Shown: positions 17,657 through 25,372 of the stretch, piece after piece
How positions within the stretch are numbered: position 1 is the first letter of the stretch
Layout of the letters: every line of letters begins with the position of its first letter
Source: Holophaga sp.
GTDB lineage: Bacteria > Acidobacteriota > Holophagae > Holophagales > Holophagaceae
Length of the DNA: 64,000 nt
Direction of reading: 5' to 3'
Assembly: GCA_016715205.1 (NCBI GenBank)
Contig: JADKBC010000003.1
Coordinates: forward strand, 162,729 to 226,728
Program-made: the position numbers and the translations under genes
The notes under the pieces: model-generated
Database searches by the model: none
Told to the model about the DNA's origin: nothing
Seen by the model: only the letters and a program-made list of their open reading frames with translations

Positions 17657-18736
17657 ATGACCATTCAAACCATGATTTCGGGAACCGGCCGCTACATTCC
17701 AACGGTGGTGGTTCCAAACGATCACTTTCTGCAGCACGAGTTTCACGGCCCCGATCGCCAGCGCATCGACAAATCCAATGCCGAGATCCTGGAACAATTC
17801 GAGACCATCACCGGCATTCACGAACGCCGTTATGTTTCGGATGACCTGGTCACTTCCGATATCGCCGCCGAGGCGGCGGAGGATGCGCTCAGCTCCTCGG
17901 GCATTGATCGGGAATCCATCGACTGCATTCTCGTGGCCCACAATTTCGGCAACGTGCGCCACCGCAGCCATCGCTCTGACCTGGTCCCCTCCCTGGCCGC
18001 ACGGGTAAAAACCAAACTCCGCATCGTGAATCCCCACACCGTGGCCATGGACCTCATCTTTGGGTGCCCGGGCTGGCTGCAGGGTGTGATCCAGGCGAAC
18101 TACATGCTCCGCTCAGGCGACATGAAGCGGGTGCTGGTCATCGGCGCCGAAACCCTGTCCCGGGTTTCAGATCCCCACGACCGCGATAGCTTGATCTATT
18201 CGGATGGCGCCGGCGCCACGATTCTTGAAGCCCATGAAGGTGATGGCACCACCGGCATCCTGGCCCACGCCGTACGATCCGACACCTTCGAGCATTCCAA
18301 AATGCTGCTCATGGGGCCTTCCTACAAGGATTCCGCTTTCCTGGAGGCCTTCTTCCTGAAAATGGAAGGCCGCAAGCTCTACCGCTATGCCCTCAACCAT
18401 GTGGCGGGCGCCATCAAAGAAGCCCTCGACCGCGCCGGGGTGCATCTGCGGGATGTCGCCAAGCTGCTCATCCATCAAGCCAACCTGAAGATGGACGAAG
18501 CCATTCTGGAAGCCCTCTGCAAGCTGTATGGCATGGAAGCCGTGCCCGCGGGCATCATGCCCATGACCATCTCCTGGCTCGGCAACAGCTCCGTGGCCAC
18601 CATTCCGACCATGCTGGACCTGATCCGCAAAGGCGATCTGGAAGGTCATGCCTTGAATGCCGGTGACACCGTGGTGTTTGCGTCTGTGGGCGCGGGCATG
18701 AATATCAATGCAGTGGTTTACCGGATGCCCGCCTAG
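17657..18736 (+). CDS. 3-oxoacyl-ACP synthase III family protein (FabH-like)
   Basis: 359-residue thiolase-fold condensing enzyme. The Cys-His-Asn triad is present: C137 in IFGCPGW, H273 in LIHQANLKM and N310 in WLGNSSVATIP. It is longer than E. coli FabH (317), mainly at the N-terminus, so it may start fatty acids or make another acyl product. No other fatty-acid gene is adjacent. A GGGGACC ribosome site lies upstream of the ATG. Its TAG stop overlaps the opposite-strand stop of the SDR gene. Confidence 0.85.
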   Translation: MTIQTMISGTGRYIPTVVVPNDHFLQHEFHGPDRQRIDKSNAEILEQFETITGIHERRYVSDDLVTSDIAAEAAEDALSSSGIDRESIDCILVAHNFGNVRHRSHRSDLVPSLAARVKTKLRIVNPHTVAMDLIFGCPGWLQGVIQANYMLRSGDMKRVLVIGAETLSRVSDPHDRDSLIYSDGAGATILEAHEGDGTTGILAHAVRSDTFEHSKMLLMGPSYKDSAFLEAFFLKMEGRKLYRYALNHVAGAIKEALDRAGVHLRDVAKLLIHQANLKMDEAILEALCKLYGMEAVPAGIMPMTISWLGNSSVATIPTMLDLIRKGDLEGHALNAGDTVVFASVGAGMNINAVVYRMPA

Positions 18737-19578
18737 AAAAAGGGCGCCAACCCTTCCCGCAATGAACGCCAGCGACAGTGGATTTGCAGTTCCTGGCGCG
18801 TGGCTTCACCCAGGATGCGCCGATTGGGTGCCTTGTACCCCACCGTGGCGCGCGAGGGCACCACCTGCAAGCCCAGCCGTTCCGCGATGAAGGTGATCAC
18901 CTCTCGGCGCCGCATGGGAAGGGTATCCGTGGCGTGATAAATGGCCCCATGACGCCCATGGTCCAGGGCCGCGAGCAGCGTGTTGACCGCATCTTCCTGA
19001 TGACATGAATTCATCCAGGCCTCATCTCCCTGCCCCAGGGTCATGAGCCCCCGGCGCACGCGATCGATGAGCCACGTTCGCCCGGGCCCGTAGAGCCCCG
19101 AGAGGCGCACAATGCGGGTGGGAAGGCCTTGGTTCGCGGCGGCCAGGATCGCCTTTTCCGCTTCCCAGAGGATGATGCCCGTAGGCGTGGTGGGCTGGGG
19201 CGGCGTGACTTCCACCACATCGGAGCCATCCGTCTGCCCAAACAATCCGGTAGAACCGCTGTACACGAAAGCCTGGATCGAGCGCGCTCGTGCCGCCTCC
19301 AGAAGCGTGCGATTCGCCGTGAGGTAGGCCTTTCGATAGGCATCCTCCCCATCGCCCTGGGCAGCTTGCAGCGCCAGGATGGCCTCCACATCCGCCGGAA
19401 TATGGCGGGCCGATTCAGGATCGGCAAGATCCAGCACCAGGGGCGTGATACCCAGACTGCGGAGTTGTTCGGCCCGCTCGGGATCACTGCGGATACCGGT
19501 CACCCGATCTCCCCGCGCCAGAAGTTTGCGCGCCACCGCGCTCCCCAACCACCCGCAGCCTGCAATCAGAATGTGCAT
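18733..19578 (-). CDS. NAD-dependent epimerase/dehydratase-like SDR
   Basis: 281-residue extended-SDR-like protein with the Rossmann motif GCGWLGSAV (7-15), SGSTGLFG (near the catalytic Ser) and an altered active-site region: the usual YxxxK is not evident, with LWEAEKA at the expected place. This resembles the YeeZ-like atypical SDR group, whose substrate is unknown. It converges with the KAS III gene and the two stop codons share bases 18734-18735. Confidence 0.8.
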   Translation of the reverse strand: MHILIAGCGWLGSAVARKLLARGDRVTGIRSDPERAEQLRSLGITPLVLDLADPESARHIPADVEAILALQAAQGDGEDAYRKAYLTANRTLLEAARARSIQAFVYSGSTGLFGQTDGSDVVEVTPPQPTTPTGIILWEAEKAILAAANQGLPTRIVRLSGLYGPGRTWLIDRVRRGLMTLGQGDEAWMNSCHQEDAVNTLLAALDHGRHGAIYHATDTLPMRRREVITFIAERLGLQVVPSRATVGYKAPNRRILGEATRQELQIHCRWRSLREGLAPFF

Positions 19579-19594
19579 GGATTCACCCTGGCGT

Positions 19595-20137
19595 TCATTT
19601 CGCCACCGCAGCTTGCAGTTTGAGCACAGTGGACCAGTTCCGGGTCGTCACAACCTCGCCCCCCAACCGAGAGAAGGCCTGCTGCAGCTTGCTTTCGAGA
19701 ATGCCCTCTGCGCACCAGAGGTAGGCCGCTTGCCCACCAATCGCCACCTGATCTGGAGCCCAGGTTTTCAGGGTGAGGGGTTGGAGCCTGGCCAATCCTT
19801 CCGGGGTTGAAACAAAGGCCACCAAGCCTCGCGTTGGATCGGTCATCACGTCCTTAAGCGGGTTTTCCGCCACGATGCGATCGAGTTCGCCAGCCGCGAG
19901 TAACACCACATGCACGGCGATCTCGAAGCGAGCCGCGATGGCTTTGGAAAGTTCCTTGGCGAGCGAGATCGTATCCGTCCGCTCCGTTTCAAAGAGAAGG
20001 TTGCCGCTATTCAGCAGCGTCCGCACCTGCCTATGGCCCAAGCTCAGGGCCAGGGCTCGCAGGTCTTCCATCGCCACCCGTTTGGCCCGACCCACATTGA
20101 TGCCCCGCAACAACGCGATGCATTTCACCACGGTCAC
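19595..20137 (-). CDS. DUF1697 family protein
   Basis: 180-residue soluble protein beginning CIALLRGINVGRAKRVAM, with LNSGNLLFE and a C-terminal TRNWSTVLKL, the pattern of DUF1697. Its function is unknown. The start is uncertain: the first in-frame codon is GTG (20137), but GAGGTGA lies just before two further GTG codons (about 20131 and 20128), so the real start may be three residues later. It is 16 nt upstream of the SDR gene on the same strand. Confidence 0.8.
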   Translation of the reverse strand: MTVVKCIALLRGINVGRAKRVAMEDLRALALSLGHRQVRTLLNSGNLLFETERTDTISLAKELSKAIAARFEIAVHVVLLAAGELDRIVAENPLKDVMTDPTRGLVAFVSTPEGLARLQPLTLKTWAPDQVAIGGQAAYLWCAEGILESKLQQAFSRLGGEVVTTRNWSTVLKLQAAVAK

Positions 20138-20324
20138 CTCGTGGACAAATGGTGTCAGCGGAATTCCTTATCAACAAAGAAATCGTATTGAACGTCCCGA
20201 TACCTCAATTTGATTGAATTTCCACCAGTTAACGTCGCGCTGAATCATGTAACTAGCGTGAAGAATGTTTATTAGACTTAGGCACGAGCTGTGCTTCCTA
20301 TTCTGTATGGACAAGGAGTCACCC

Positions 20325-20798
20325 ATGCCACAAGGATTTGCCCGATTGCTGTTTCCCGCCGCGCTCGCGCTGCTGAGCTGCGCCCCCGCCTACGCCCAGA
20401 TTCGCATTGGTGTGGATCTCGGCGATATCCGCATCCGAATCTCCCCGGAACCGCCCCCACCGCCTCGGGTGGAAGTGAGAATGGCCCGCCCCAGCCGCCG
20501 GCACATCTGGATCCAGGGCTACTGGGATCGCCAGGGTGAACGCTGGGCCTGGGCGCCCGGACGCTGGGAACAACCCTCCCAGCGAGGCTCCTCCTGGGTA
20601 AGGCCCCAGTACCGTCGCGAAGGTGGTGCCTACCGCTATGAGCCCGGCCATTGGTCCCACCAGCGCATGGAAGAAGGGGAAGACTACAGCCGATGGCGCA
20701 AGGAACATGGCCGCGGCCATGGCAAGGGCCACGACAAGGGTCGTGGGCGAGGCCACGATAAGGATCGGGACCGCGACGATCAAGGCCGCAAGCACTAA
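20325..20798 (+). CDS. Secreted WxxGxW (YXWGXW)-repeat protein
   Basis: 157 residues with a signal peptide (about 1-24, ending AYA-Q). The mature part contains Trp/Gly motifs typical of YXWGXW-repeat proteins: WIQGYW, WAWAPGRW and YEPGHW. It is followed by a highly charged tail (HGRGHGKGHDKGRGRG, then Asp/Arg/Lys-rich). It is probably periplasmic and of unknown function; the His/Asp-rich tail might bind metal. The ATG at 20325 was chosen for its AAGGAG site 7 nt upstream. About 185 nt of AT-richer DNA upstream should hold its promoter. Confidence 0.8.
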   Translation: MPQGFARLLFPAALALLSCAPAYAQIRIGVDLGDIRIRISPEPPPPPRVEVRMARPSRRHIWIQGYWDRQGERWAWAPGRWEQPSQRGSSWVRPQYRREGGAYRYEPGHWSHQRMEEGEDYSRWRKEHGRGHGKGHDKGRGRGHDKDRDRDDQGRKH

Positions 20799-20813
20799 GG
20801 CCAAACAATCAGC

Positions 20814-20854
20814 CTAAAAAAGGGCCAGGGTTCGCGCCCTGGCCCTTTTTTAGG
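20814..20854. terminator. Bidirectional Rho-independent terminator
   Basis: AAAAAGGGCCAGGG and CCCTGGCCCTTTTT form a 14-bp stem around TTCGCG, with A and T tracts on both sides. It lies between the WxxGxW gene and the convergent dsbD gene and should end both. Confidence 0.93.
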
Positions 20855-20870
20855 TAACGGGTGAACGAAC

Positions 20871-22634
20871 TTATTTCCGCCCTTCCAGCCATCCCAGCAT
20901 GGCCTCTGGCTTTTCAAATCCCATCAACCGGGGGCGCACTTCCTTGCCCTCGGCATCCATCAGCATCACCGTGGGATAGCCCGTGATCTTGAAGATCGGC
21001 TGCAGATCCTTGCGTTTGGCATCGGTATCGATGCGCACGGCGATGGCATTCTTGGCGATCCACGCCCGCACCGCTGCGTTGGGCCAGGTCTTTTCATCCA
21101 GCTCTTTGCACTGCGCACACCATTCGGCGTAGATATCCACCAGCACGAGCTTGTTTTCCGCCTTCGCCTTCTTCAACGCGCCTTCGAAGTCCTGCTCAAG
21201 CCAGGTTTTGGGGGCGGGTTCAACGGCGGTGATCGCGCTGGTTTGGGGCAGCAAGGAAACGTTTAGAAAACGCTCCACGGCTTTGATACCCAGCAACAAG
21301 CCAAGGATAAGCAGCAAAAGTGCAAAGCCTCGACGCAATTGGGGAACCAAGCCTTCCGAGGCTTCGAAGGCGCCAAATACTCCAGCGCCGACGAGCAATG
21401 TAAGGGTCCACATGGCAAAATTCAGCCACTCGGGTACGATCAGACGTACGTTCCATGCTGCAAAGGCCAGCACGACCAAGCCCATGATTTGTTTGAAGCG
21501 AATGAGCCAGTTACCGCTCTTGGGCAAACCAGCACTGAAGGTGCCCACCAGCATGAAAAGCACGCCCATTCCCAAGGCAAAGGTAAAGAGCTGAGCTGCG
21601 CCGGACATAACCTGGAATAATCCTGGCGCTGCGCCCTGGTTGCCGGCGATGTTCACCAACACAGCTCCGACAAACGGCCCTACGCAAGGCGCCGCAAGTG
21701 GCCCAAGGACCAGACCCATCACGAAAGCACCACCAAATCCTTTTCGTGGGCCACTTCCCTGAAGCTTCATTTGAACAGACTGTGGAAGCTGTATTTCAAA
21801 TGCACCAAAAAGACTGAGCGCAAACAATCCAAAAAGGATCGACACAGGGATAAGAAATCCTGGCTTCTGAGTAAGAGAACCAAAAGCTGAACCACTGAGC
21901 CCTGCAGCGACGCCAAGGGCGGTGTAGGTTACGGCCATCCCAAGAACCAAAGAAAGAGAAAGTAGGAATCCCCGCAAACGCCCACTTCCTTTTGCACCTA
22001 CGATCGCCATCGTGATTGGAATCATCGGATAAACACAGGGAGTCAAACTTGCTGCAAGGCCCCATCCGAAAGCAGCTAGGAGAGCCCAAATTAAGCTCGA
22101 AGAAGCACCCGACGAGCCACCTTGGGCAGGCAGTAGTGGACTTGGTGCCATCTCAACGGGCACGGGCTTAATTTTTTCGGCCGCCTCGTTTTCAATTTTT
22201 GCCTCTGCCTTGTCCACAGGCTTGGCCCCCGGAATTTCCGCAGCCTTCACCTTCAACAATTGCGTGGTGGGCGGGAAGCAAACGCCACCGTCGCCCTCGG
22301 TGCAGGGCTGGTACTGGACTTCCAACTGCACTTCGCCGTTCAGTCCTTCGCCACTCACAGGTATGCGCACGGTGCCATGCCATATGGGGTCACCCAATTC
22401 ATCTACGCCCGTGGTCTTGGACGGCACACCGACCTTCAACGCCCCCGGTTTGGATTTGAGAGTCACGGTCATGAAGGACTTTTTCAGGTGGGCGCCTTCG
22501 GGTACGGAAACCACCACGGCACCCTTCTGGAAAGCCACCTTCACATCCTGCTCGGGGTCCAGATTGCGCGCCCGCTGGGCGGTGGCGGTCACCACGAACA
22601 GGAGCGACAAGATCAAGAGCTTGAGGGTCCGCAT
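20871..22634 (-). CDS. dsbD: Thiol:disulfide interchange protein DsbD
   Basis: Inner-membrane electron carrier that passes reducing power from cytoplasmic thioredoxin to periplasmic partners. It has 587 residues: signal peptide (1-19), N-terminal DsbD-alpha domain with a Cys pair in YQPCTEGDGGVCFPP, about eight membrane helices with the redox cysteines in SLTPCVYPM and AAPCVGPF, and a C-terminal thioredoxin-like domain with C506-A-Q-C509 (usually CVAC). The middle of the gene (about 21.4-22.2 kb) is visibly lower in GC than both ends. Confidence 0.96.
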   Translation of the reverse strand: MRTLKLLILSLLFVVTATAQRARNLDPEQDVKVAFQKGAVVVSVPEGAHLKKSFMTVTLKSKPGALKVGVPSKTTGVDELGDPIWHGTVRIPVSGEGLNGEVQLEVQYQPCTEGDGGVCFPPTTQLLKVKAAEIPGAKPVDKAEAKIENEAAEKIKPVPVEMAPSPLLPAQGGSSGASSSLIWALLAAFGWGLAASLTPCVYPMIPITMAIVGAKGSGRLRGFLLSLSLVLGMAVTYTALGVAAGLSGSAFGSLTQKPGFLIPVSILFGLFALSLFGAFEIQLPQSVQMKLQGSGPRKGFGGAFVMGLVLGPLAAPCVGPFVGAVLVNIAGNQGAAPGLFQVMSGAAQLFTFALGMGVLFMLVGTFSAGLPKSGNWLIRFKQIMGLVVLAFAAWNVRLIVPEWLNFAMWTLTLLVGAGVFGAFEASEGLVPQLRRGFALLLLILGLLLGIKAVERFLNVSLLPQTSAITAVEPAPKTWLEQDFEGALKKAKAENKLVLVDIYAEWCAQCKELDEKTWPNAAVRAWIAKNAIAVRIDTDAKRKDLQPIFKITGYPTVMLMDAEGKEVRPRLMGFEKPEAMLGWLEGRK

Positions 22635-22792
22635 GGGGCCTCCGAGGGGATCAGAACCATCTGACGATAGTTCAGGTGCCGCTGTAGCAGGAAATGTGAT
22701 GCGCCCCCGGCTCAGGGGCAGGAAGGAAAATTACATATTTGCATATTATTACGCATACTCCACCCAGGCAAGGACCCCGCTAGGCTGTTGGG

Positions 22793-23443
22793 ATGACCTT
22801 GCCAGCTCTCCCCTTTCCCTGGATGGCACCCCTGGTGGCACGCCTCCGTCTGCGCTTTGCCGAGGAAGCCCGGGACGGTGCCCACGACCTGAGCCACGCC
22901 CTGCGGGTGGCCCACAACGCTTACCTGCTGGCGCTAGAAGCCCAGGCTGATTCCGAATGTTGCGTGGCGGCAGCGCTCCTGCACGATCTTGTGTACCTGC
23001 CCAAAAACCACCCGGATTCCCCCCGCACGGGCGCCCTGGGAGCCGAATTGGCCCGAACCTGGTGCCTGGAGATCCCCGAGCTTGCCGCAAAGGCCGAAGC
23101 CATCGTGGCCGCCATCGCCACCCACAGTTTCTCCAGCGGGGCCCAGGCTGTCTCCCTGGAAGGCGCCGTACTGCAGGATGCCGATCGCCTGGAAGCCATC
23201 GGCGCCATTGGTCTGGCACGATGTTTTGCAACCGGAGGCGCCATGGGCGCGGCGCTGTGGCACGCGGAAGATCCCTGGGGTGCGAACCGCGCGCTGGATG
23301 ACAAACGGTTCAGCCTGGATCATTTCGAACTCAAACTGCTGAAATTGGCCGCAGCCATGAACACGGAAGCGGGGCGTAGGTTGGCCGAGGCGCGACATCG
23401 GGTGCTGACCACTTTCCTGGCCGCGCTCCGTGAAGAGCTTTAG
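22793..23443 (+). CDS. HD-domain phosphohydrolase
   Basis: 216-residue cytoplasmic metal-dependent phosphohydrolase of the HD superfamily, YedJ-like. Metal ligands are visible in order: H in HDLSHALRVA, HD in ALLHDLVY, H in IATHSFS, and D in LQDADRLEAIGAIG. The substrate is probably a nucleotide or small phosphate ester; it is not predictable. No clear ribosome site precedes the ATG at 22793. The pterin-enzyme gene follows immediately or overlaps. Confidence 0.85.
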   Translation: MTLPALPFPWMAPLVARLRLRFAEEARDGAHDLSHALRVAHNAYLLALEAQADSECCVAAALLHDLVYLPKNHPDSPRTGALGAELARTWCLEIPELAAKAEAIVAAIATHSFSSGAQAVSLEGAVLQDADRLEAIGAIGLARCFATGGAMGAALWHAEDPWGANRALDDKRFSLDHFELKLLKLAAAMNTEAGRRLAEARHRVLTTFLAALREEL

Positions 23444-23483
23444 CAACCTGTCCAAGGCCCCCTCGGCCCCCTACACTCAAGGT

Positions 23484-23834
23484 ATGAGTCGCGTTCGCTT
23501 GAGTCTGCGCCGCCCCTTCGTGGCGGACCACTTCCACGACCTGCCCGGGTTTGTGGAAGCCCGCCATGGCCACAACTGGGAACTGGAAGCCACGGTCGAA
23601 CTGCACGATTTCCAGCAGGAAGCCCACTTCAGCAACGCTCTGGATGGCTGGGTGAAGGACGTGGACTATACCTTGCTCAATGACCAGCCGTGGCTGAGCC
23701 AGCGCAATCCTACGGCGGAAACCCTGGCCCAATGGCTGCTGGAGCACCTCGAAGGTGCAGGATTCCATGTGACGGAAACGCGCATTCGTGAGAAAACCAA
23801 TTATTGGGCGGCCTGCCGCCGGGAGGCTGTGTGA
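23484..23834 (+). CDS. 6-pyruvoyltetrahydropterin synthase-family protein, PTPS-III-like
   Basis: 116-residue pterin enzyme of the tunnelling fold. Zinc ligands: H in FVADH and both His of ARHGHNWEL; NPTAETLA and IREKTNYW match the family. The catalytic Cys of QueD and PTPS, four residues before HGH, is Val here. A Glu stands three residues before HGH (E-A-R-H-G-H), as in the PTPS-III group, which supplies 6-hydroxymethyldihydropterin for folate in place of FolB. A folate role is therefore more likely than queuosine. A GTG at 23430 would add 18 residues. Its TGA overlaps the next gene's GTG (23831-23834). Confidence 0.8.
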   Translation: MSRVRLSLRRPFVADHFHDLPGFVEARHGHNWELEATVELHDFQQEAHFSNALDGWVKDVDYTLLNDQPWLSQRNPTAETLAQWLLEHLEGAGFHVTETRIREKTNYWAACRREAV

Positions 23835-25363
23835 AGGTTAGGCCATTTTTCGGTGCATGCTGCCTTGCCTTCGCTGCCCTGGGAACCATCTCCTGCCATC
23901 GGGAGGAGAAGCGCGTGTCCCCCGCGCCTGCCCCCAAACCGCCCCTGGAACCCTGGACCTGGCACGCCCTGGGCGGCCTGCTGGTGGTGGAAGGCGAAGT
24001 GGATCAACCCACGGAACTGATCCTGAAGGGCAAGCAGGTGTACGAGCGGCGCCACGTGGACCTGGGCCCCGTGCGCTGGGAAATGTATCGCCCGCCGCCC
24101 GGCTCCACGGCGGAGCTGCGCACCGGCGCGGGGGAACTGCTGGCCACCTGGGATTTCGATCATCCACAGGCAGCTGTGCCACCCGTGGTACCGCCAAAAC
24201 CAGAGAAGAAGGAACGGAAGAAGCCAGAGCAAGTGAAGCCTGAACCGAAAAAGATTGAGCCCAAAAAGCCTGCACCGAAAACACCCGAACCAAAAAAAAT
24301 CGAACCTGCAAAACCGGCACCCAAACCATCTGAGCCCAAGAAACCAGCGCCAAAACCGCCGGAACCGAAAAAAGCCGAATCCAAAAAACCCGAGCCGAAG
24401 AAGCCTGCACCCAAGCCTCTTCCGCCCCCAAAGCCGGTCGTAAAACCACCTGAACCGAAAAAAACGGAACCTCGCAAAATCGAGCCCCCCAAGCTTGAGC
24501 CGAAAAAAACCGCGCCGCCGAAGCCGGAACCGAAGAAACCCCAGCCTCCCAAGCCAGAACCGAAACAACCCCAGCCTCCGAAACCCCTGCCGCTGCCGCC
24601 ACCTGTTCTGAACGCTGCGGGCGTGTGGCCGGGTGCTGGCGAAGGGCTGAACGTGCAGCGCGGACCCCGCTCGGGCCGCCAGGTCTGTCTCACCTTTGAT
24701 GGTGGTTCCAACGCCGAAGTGGCGCTGGATGTGCTGGAGATCTTGAAGGCTCGGAATATTCAAACAACCTTCTTCCTGACCGGTACCTTCATCCGCAAAT
24801 TCCCGGAAATCGTGCGCCGCATCGCGGCCGATGGCCACGAGATCGGCAACCACACCCAGAACCATCCCCACTTCGCGCCCACGGGCCTGCGCGACCCCAA
24901 GTGGACCCGCGAGCGCATCCAGGGCGAACTGCTGGCGGCGGATCAGGCCTTCTTCAACCTCCTGGGGCGCCCCATGGACCCTTTGTGGCGGGCCCCCTAC
25001 GGCGAACACACCTCCGAAATTCGCAAATGGGCCGAGGAACTGGGCTACCGCCACGTGGGTTGGAGCGAAGGCGCCGATACCCTGGATTGGGCCACCCGCA
25101 AGGAACGCAAGCTGTATCGCACCGGCGACGCCATTCTGGATCGCCTGCATAACCGCATGGAGCGCCAGGATGGCGAGGGCCTCATCGTGCTGATGCACTT
25201 GGGTTCAGAACGCCCCGTGGAAGATCGCCCCGCGCGCGTGCTGGGGCCCTTCATCGACCGGGCCCTGGCGGCTGGCTGGACCTTTGTGCGGGTGGGCGAT
25301 TACGTGCAATCCAGCGGCAAACCCGCATGGGATCGGGCCCGGCGCACCGCCCAGCTGCGTTAG
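23831..25363 (+). CDS. Polysaccharide deacetylase (NodB) family lipoprotein with Pro/Lys-rich stalk
   Basis: 510 residues from a GTG start that overlaps the pterin-gene stop and follows GGGAGG. The N-terminus has a short signal with a Cys after TIS (about residue 22), a plausible lipobox. Residues about 118-260 are a repetitive Pro/Lys/Glu stalk of PKKPEP-type units, probably a periplasmic spacer. The NodB domain follows, with D290 in LTFDGGSN, HxxxH in GNHTQNHPH, and RAPYG. The usual second Asp of TFDDG, a metal ligand, is Gly here. The HxxxH pair is intact, so activity is possible but not certain. Probable role: cell-wall or exopolysaccharide deacetylation. Confidence 0.83.
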   Translation: MKVRPFFGACCLAFAALGTISCHREEKRVSPAPAPKPPLEPWTWHALGGLLVVEGEVDQPTELILKGKQVYERRHVDLGPVRWEMYRPPPGSTAELRTGAGELLATWDFDHPQAAVPPVVPPKPEKKERKKPEQVKPEPKKIEPKKPAPKTPEPKKIEPAKPAPKPSEPKKPAPKPPEPKKAESKKPEPKKPAPKPLPPPKPVVKPPEPKKTEPRKIEPPKLEPKKTAPPKPEPKKPQPPKPEPKQPQPPKPLPLPPPVLNAAGVWPGAGEGLNVQRGPRSGRQVCLTFDGGSNAEVALDVLEILKARNIQTTFFLTGTFIRKFPEIVRRIAADGHEIGNHTQNHPHFAPTGLRDPKWTRERIQGELLAADQAFFNLLGRPMDPLWRAPYGEHTSEIRKWAEELGYRHVGWSEGADTLDWATRKERKLYRTGDAILDRLHNRMERQDGEGLIVLMHLGSERPVEDRPARVLGPFIDRALAAGWTFVRVGDYVQSSGKPAWDRARRTAQLR

Positions 25364-25372
25364 ACTTGAGCC

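Noticed and set aside
23484..23834. QueD (queuosine biosynthesis)
   Set aside because: The catalytic Cys is missing and the Glu of PTPS-III is present, so the queuosine role is less likely.
24190..24600. Nucleotide tandem repeat or CRISPR-like repeat
   Set aside because: The periodicity comes from Pro/Lys/Glu codons in the in-frame stalk of the deacetylase lipoprotein.
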